From the NCBI GenBank assembly GCA_045592225.1, contig JAZNUH010000128.1:1-9779 (forward strand): DNA of 9,779 bases, in the 5' to 3' direction. Position numbers and translations under genes: made by a program. This DNA comes from JAZNUH01 sp045592225. Its GTDB lineage: Bacteria; Bacillota; Clostridia; UMGS1883; UMGS1540. The notes beneath the pieces are model-generated. The model had not been told where the DNA came from. It did not search any database and saw only the letters and a list, made by a program, of their open reading frames with translations. Below, in pieces: positions 7,744 to 9,779 of the stretch (positions are counted from its first letter, which is position 1; each line of letters opens with the position of its first letter).

Positions 7744-8193
7744 ATGAATGACCCCATTATTGCAATGTGGATTGTGGCAGTAATAGTTTTTGCTGTCGTT
7801 GAGGCGGTTACCGCAAACCTTTTGACAATATGGTTTGCCGCGGGCGCGCTTGCCGCATTGCTTGCAAACTGTCTTGGTGCTTCCCTGCCCGTACAGATTG
7901 CAGTTTTTGTTGCAGTTTCGCTATTGCTTTTTGCAATTCTTTTCCCTGCAGCAAAAAAACATCTTACAGGCAAAAAAACCGCTACAAACGCAGACCGTGT
8001 TATTGGTAAACAGGGAGTAGTAACACAGACAGTAAACAACACTCTCGGAGCAGGACAGGTAAAGGTCGGCGGAGAAATATGGTCCGCCCGCTCTGCCGAT
8101 GGAAATGTAATTGGAGAAGATGCTCTTGTCCGCATACTCTCAATTGAGGGTGTAAAGCTTATAGTTGAAGTATCAGAAGGAGGTACAAATTAA
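7744..8193 (+). CDS. NfeD-like membrane protein
   Basis: This is a short NfeD-family protein of 149 residues. Such proteins sit in the cytoplasmic membrane and are encoded beside SPFH proteins, which they are thought to help assemble in membrane microdomains. Three hydrophobic segments are visible at about 5-24, 28-44 and 49-70. A soluble OB-fold-like domain follows from about 78 to the end, with RVIGKQGVV, then GAGQVKVGGEIWSA and a final VKLIVEV. The long form's serine protease domain is absent, so no proteolysis is expected. The stop overlaps the next start by one base (TAATG), pointing to translational coupling with the SPFH gene. The start could be GTG at 7735, adding three residues. Confidence 0.9.
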   Translation: MNDPIIAMWIVAVIVFAVVEAVTANLLTIWFAAGALAALLANCLGASLPVQIAVFVAVSLLLFAILFPAAKKHLTGKKTATNADRVIGKQGVVTQTVNNTLGAGQVKVGGEIWSARSADGNVIGEDALVRILSIEGVKLIVEVSEGGTN

Positions 8194-9077
8194 TGACATT
8201 ATTAATTATTGTAGTTTTAGCACTTATTGTTCTTATTGCAAACACCAAAATAGTTCCCCAGGCATACGCCTATATAATTGAAAGACTTGGCGCTTATAAC
8301 GGCACCTGGTCTGTTGGTATTCACATTAAAATTCCCTTTATCGACAAGGTTGCAAAAAAAGTTAACCTTAAAGAACAGGTTGTGGATTTTGAACCCCAGG
8401 CTGTTATAACCAAGGATAATGTTACAATGAACATTGACACGGTTGTATATTTTCAGATAACCGACCCCAAGCTTTATACTTACGGTGTTGAACGCCCCAT
8501 GATGGCTATTGAAAATCTCACTGCCACCACTCTGCGAAACATTATAGGTGATTTGGAGCTTGATGAAACCCTCACATCCAGAGATACTGTAAACACAAAA
8601 ATGCGCTCTATTCTTGACGAGGCAACAGACCCCTGGGGTATTAAAATAAACAGAGTGGAGCTCAAAAACATTCTGCCTCCCCGTGAAATTCAGGATGCTA
8701 TGGAAAAGCAGATGAAAGCAGAGCGTGAACGCCGTGAAGCAATACTCCGCGCAGAGGGTGAAAAGAAGGCTGCTATTTTGGTTGCAGAAGGTGAAAAGGA
8801 ATCTGCCATTCTTCGTGCAGAGGCGCACAAGGAAGCGGCTATACGTGAGGCAGAGGGTGAAGCTGAAGCCCTTATCAAGGTTCAGTCTGCCGAAGCAGAG
8901 GCAATACGCCTTATAAACGAAGCAAAGCCCAGCCGCGAATATCTTACAATAAAGAGCCTTGAAGCATTTGAAAAGGCTGCCGACGGCAAGGCAACAAAGC
9001 TGATAGTACCCTCGGATATGCAGAACATAACCTCGCTTGCGGCTTCGGTAAAGGAATTTATTTCGGACAACAAATAA
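8193..9077 (+). CDS. SPFH/stomatin-like membrane protein (band 7, QmcA type)
   Basis: This is a predicted membrane-scaffold protein of 294 residues. An N-terminal transmembrane helix (about 2-17) precedes an SPFH/PHB domain (about 18-175), which contains IIERLGAYNGTW, VDFEPQAVITKDNV and LPPREIQDAMEKQM. A long charged helix at 170-245, with 11-residue repeats, and a short hydrophobic C-terminus follow. This matches the QmcA/stomatin branch that is genetically paired with NfeD. Such proteins oligomerise into rings or cages and influence protease activity and membrane order; the role here is inferred from the family. AGAAGGAGG at 8175-8183 provides a strong ribosome binding site inside the end of the NfeD gene. 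A longer antisense frame across this gene is a shadow. Confidence 0.93.
   Translation: MTLLIIVVLALIVLIANTKIVPQAYAYIIERLGAYNGTWSVGIHIKIPFIDKVAKKVNLKEQVVDFEPQAVITKDNVTMNIDTVVYFQITDPKLYTYGVERPMMAIENLTATTLRNIIGDLELDETLTSRDTVNTKMRSILDEATDPWGIKINRVELKNILPPREIQDAMEKQMKAERERREAILRAEGEKKAAILVAEGEKESAILRAEAHKEAAIREAEGEAEALIKVQSAEAEAIRLINEAKPSREYLTIKSLEAFEKAADGKATKLIVPSDMQNITSLAASVKEFISDNK
8736..8900 (+). repeat. Five 11-residue coding repeats in the SPFH coiled coil
   Basis: Residues 182-236 of the SPFH protein are five hendecads: EAILRAEGEKK, AAILVAEGEKE, SAILRAEAHKE, AAIREAEGEAE and ALIKVQSAEAE. The 33-nt DNA units have diverged at third positions, so the repeat is conserved at protein level and is not a recent expansion. 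A hendecad period fits the right-handed helical bundles known in SPFH assemblies. Confidence 0.8.
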
Positions 9078-9078
9078 C

Positions 9079-9083
9079 AGGAG
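9079..9083 (+). promoter_or_regulatory. Ribosome binding site that sets the TTG start of recD2
   Basis: AGGAG lies 7 nt before TTG 9091. The nearby ATG at 9095 is out of frame and hits a stop after four codons, so TTG is the only sensible start. Confidence 0.75.
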
Positions 9084-9090
9084 ATTTACT

Positions 9091-9779
9091 TTGAATGAAC
9101 AAAGAATAATAGAAGGTATAGTAAATTCGGTCACCTTTACAAACGAGGAGACCGGATTTACCGTTTGTGACATAGACTGCGACGGTATACTCATAACCGC
9201 CGTTGGTACTATGCCGGGATTATCCGCAGGCGAATCTGTACGGCTTTGCGGTAATCTTGTTATGCACCCAAGTTATGGTGAACAGCTTAAGGTTACTTCC
9301 TTTGAAAAGACCACCCCTGCCGGTGAGGCGCAGATACTTGTTTATCTGTCCTCGGGCATAATAAAGGGGATAGGCCCGTCCACCGCAATCAAAATTGTTA
9401 ATATGTTCGGCGAGGAGTCGCTTGATGTAATACGCGATGACCCCGACCGTCTCTCTAAGGTTAAAGGAATAAGCAAAAACAAGGCGCTGGCAATGCAGGA
9501 ATCATACCTGCTTAATCAGTCGGTGCAAAATATTGTAATGTTTCTTGCGCCCTTTGGGGTTACTCCCGCCCTTGCAATAAAAGTATACAAGCATTTTGGC
9601 CTTACCTCTGTATCCGAAATACAAAAGGACCCCTACGTACTTTGCGATGTAAACGGCATAGGCTTTATAACTGCTGATAAAATTGCACGACAGATGGATG
9701 CTGACCTGCAGAGCGAAAGCCGTATTGCAGGAGGAATAAAATATATTCTCACCTCTTACGCGCAAAACGGAAACACCTG
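9091..9779 (+). CDS. recD2: RecD2-like SF1 DNA helicase, N-terminal part (partial)
   Basis: This open frame runs off the right end of the window, with 229 complete codons visible. RecD2 is a 5'-3' superfamily 1B helicase acting in DNA repair outside a RecBC complex. The visible part has the RecD2 N-terminal OB-like domain (about 1-75: GIVNSVTFTNEETGFTV, then SYGEQLKV). Helix-hairpin-helix motifs follow (YLSSGIIKGIGPSTA at 85-99 and LSKVKGISKNKA at 121-132), then a second HhH-containing domain with VNGIGFITADKIA (187-199) and RIAGGIKYIL (211-220). The Walker motifs lie beyond the window, so helicase activity is inferred from the family. The TTG start has AGGAG at 9079-9083. It lies 13 nt after the SPFH gene and is probably on the same transcript. 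Confidence 0.93.
   Translation, partial: MNEQRIIEGIVNSVTFTNEETGFTVCDIDCDGILITAVGTMPGLSAGESVRLCGNLVMHPSYGEQLKVTSFEKTTPAGEAQILVYLSSGIIKGIGPSTAIKIVNMFGEESLDVIRDDPDRLSKVKGISKNKALAMQESYLLNQSVQNIVMFLAPFGVTPALAIKVYKHFGLTSVSEIQKDPYVLCDVNGIGFITADKIARQMDADLQSESRIAGGIKYILTSYAQNGNT

Noticed and set aside
8217..9194. 325-codon antisense frame across the SPFH gene and the recD2 start
   Set aside because: The sense strand encodes clear SPFH and RecD2 motifs. The antisense product is Cys/Phe/Asn-rich with no recognisable motif, a typical shadow of Lys/Glu-rich coding DNA.
4034..9779. Possible new defence or signalling system in the plus-strand run
   Set aside because: The neighbours are RqcH, a topoisomerase, NfeD, SPFH and RecD2, all ordinary core genes. 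There are no nuclease, toxin, sensor or transposition genes and no sign of transfer.

Overview
The window looks like chromosomal core DNA from a member of the class Clostridia (Bacillota), probably an uncultured gut-type lineage. The 16S fragment has the short V3 stem typical of Clostridia. The ribosome binding sites are strong AGGAG types, promoters are TTGACA/TATAAT-like, and the gene set (tsaD, rqcH, a GyrA/ParC-type subunit, NfeD plus SPFH, recD2) is typical of that class. I cannot place it to family from the sequence alone. I see no mobile element, phage gene, tRNA or CRISPR array.

Layout: bases 1-780 hold the 5' half of a 16S rRNA gene on the minus strand. It is preceded by a leader of about 135 nt with several small hairpins and by two tandem, partly duplicated rRNA promoters (about 923-952 and 1007-1036). 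Further upstream on the same strand are the tsaD terminator (about 1078-1102) and tsaD (1129-2124). The intergenic region 2125-2292 is a divergent promoter region, with one good minus-strand promoter for tsaD and an extended -10 promoter for the plus-strand run.

The plus-strand run is rqcH (2293-4020), a secreted transglutaminase-like protein (4034-5521), a DNA topoisomerase subunit A of GyrA/ParC type (5535-7706), an NfeD-like membrane protein (7744-8193), an SPFH/stomatin-like protein (8193-9077) and the start of recD2 (9091 to the window end). Gaps are 0-37 nt and I see no convincing terminator between these genes, so they could be one transcript. Three gaps are exactly 13 nt, and NfeD and SPFH overlap by one base (TAATG). 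Two genes, the topoisomerase subunit and recD2, appear to start at TTG.

How the genes relate: TsaD makes the t6A modification of tRNA, RqcH adds alanine tails to nascent chains on stalled 50S subunits, and rRNA lies next door, giving a loose translation theme. NfeD and SPFH are a known membrane pair. The topoisomerase subunit and RecD2 act on DNA. The secreted transglutaminase-like protein is the only accessory-looking gene. I found no clear new multi-gene system. The most useful leads are the three-repeat secreted transglutaminase protein inside a housekeeping run, the unpaired topoisomerase A subunit with Ala/Glu at the quinolone-contact positions, and the structured rRNA leader.
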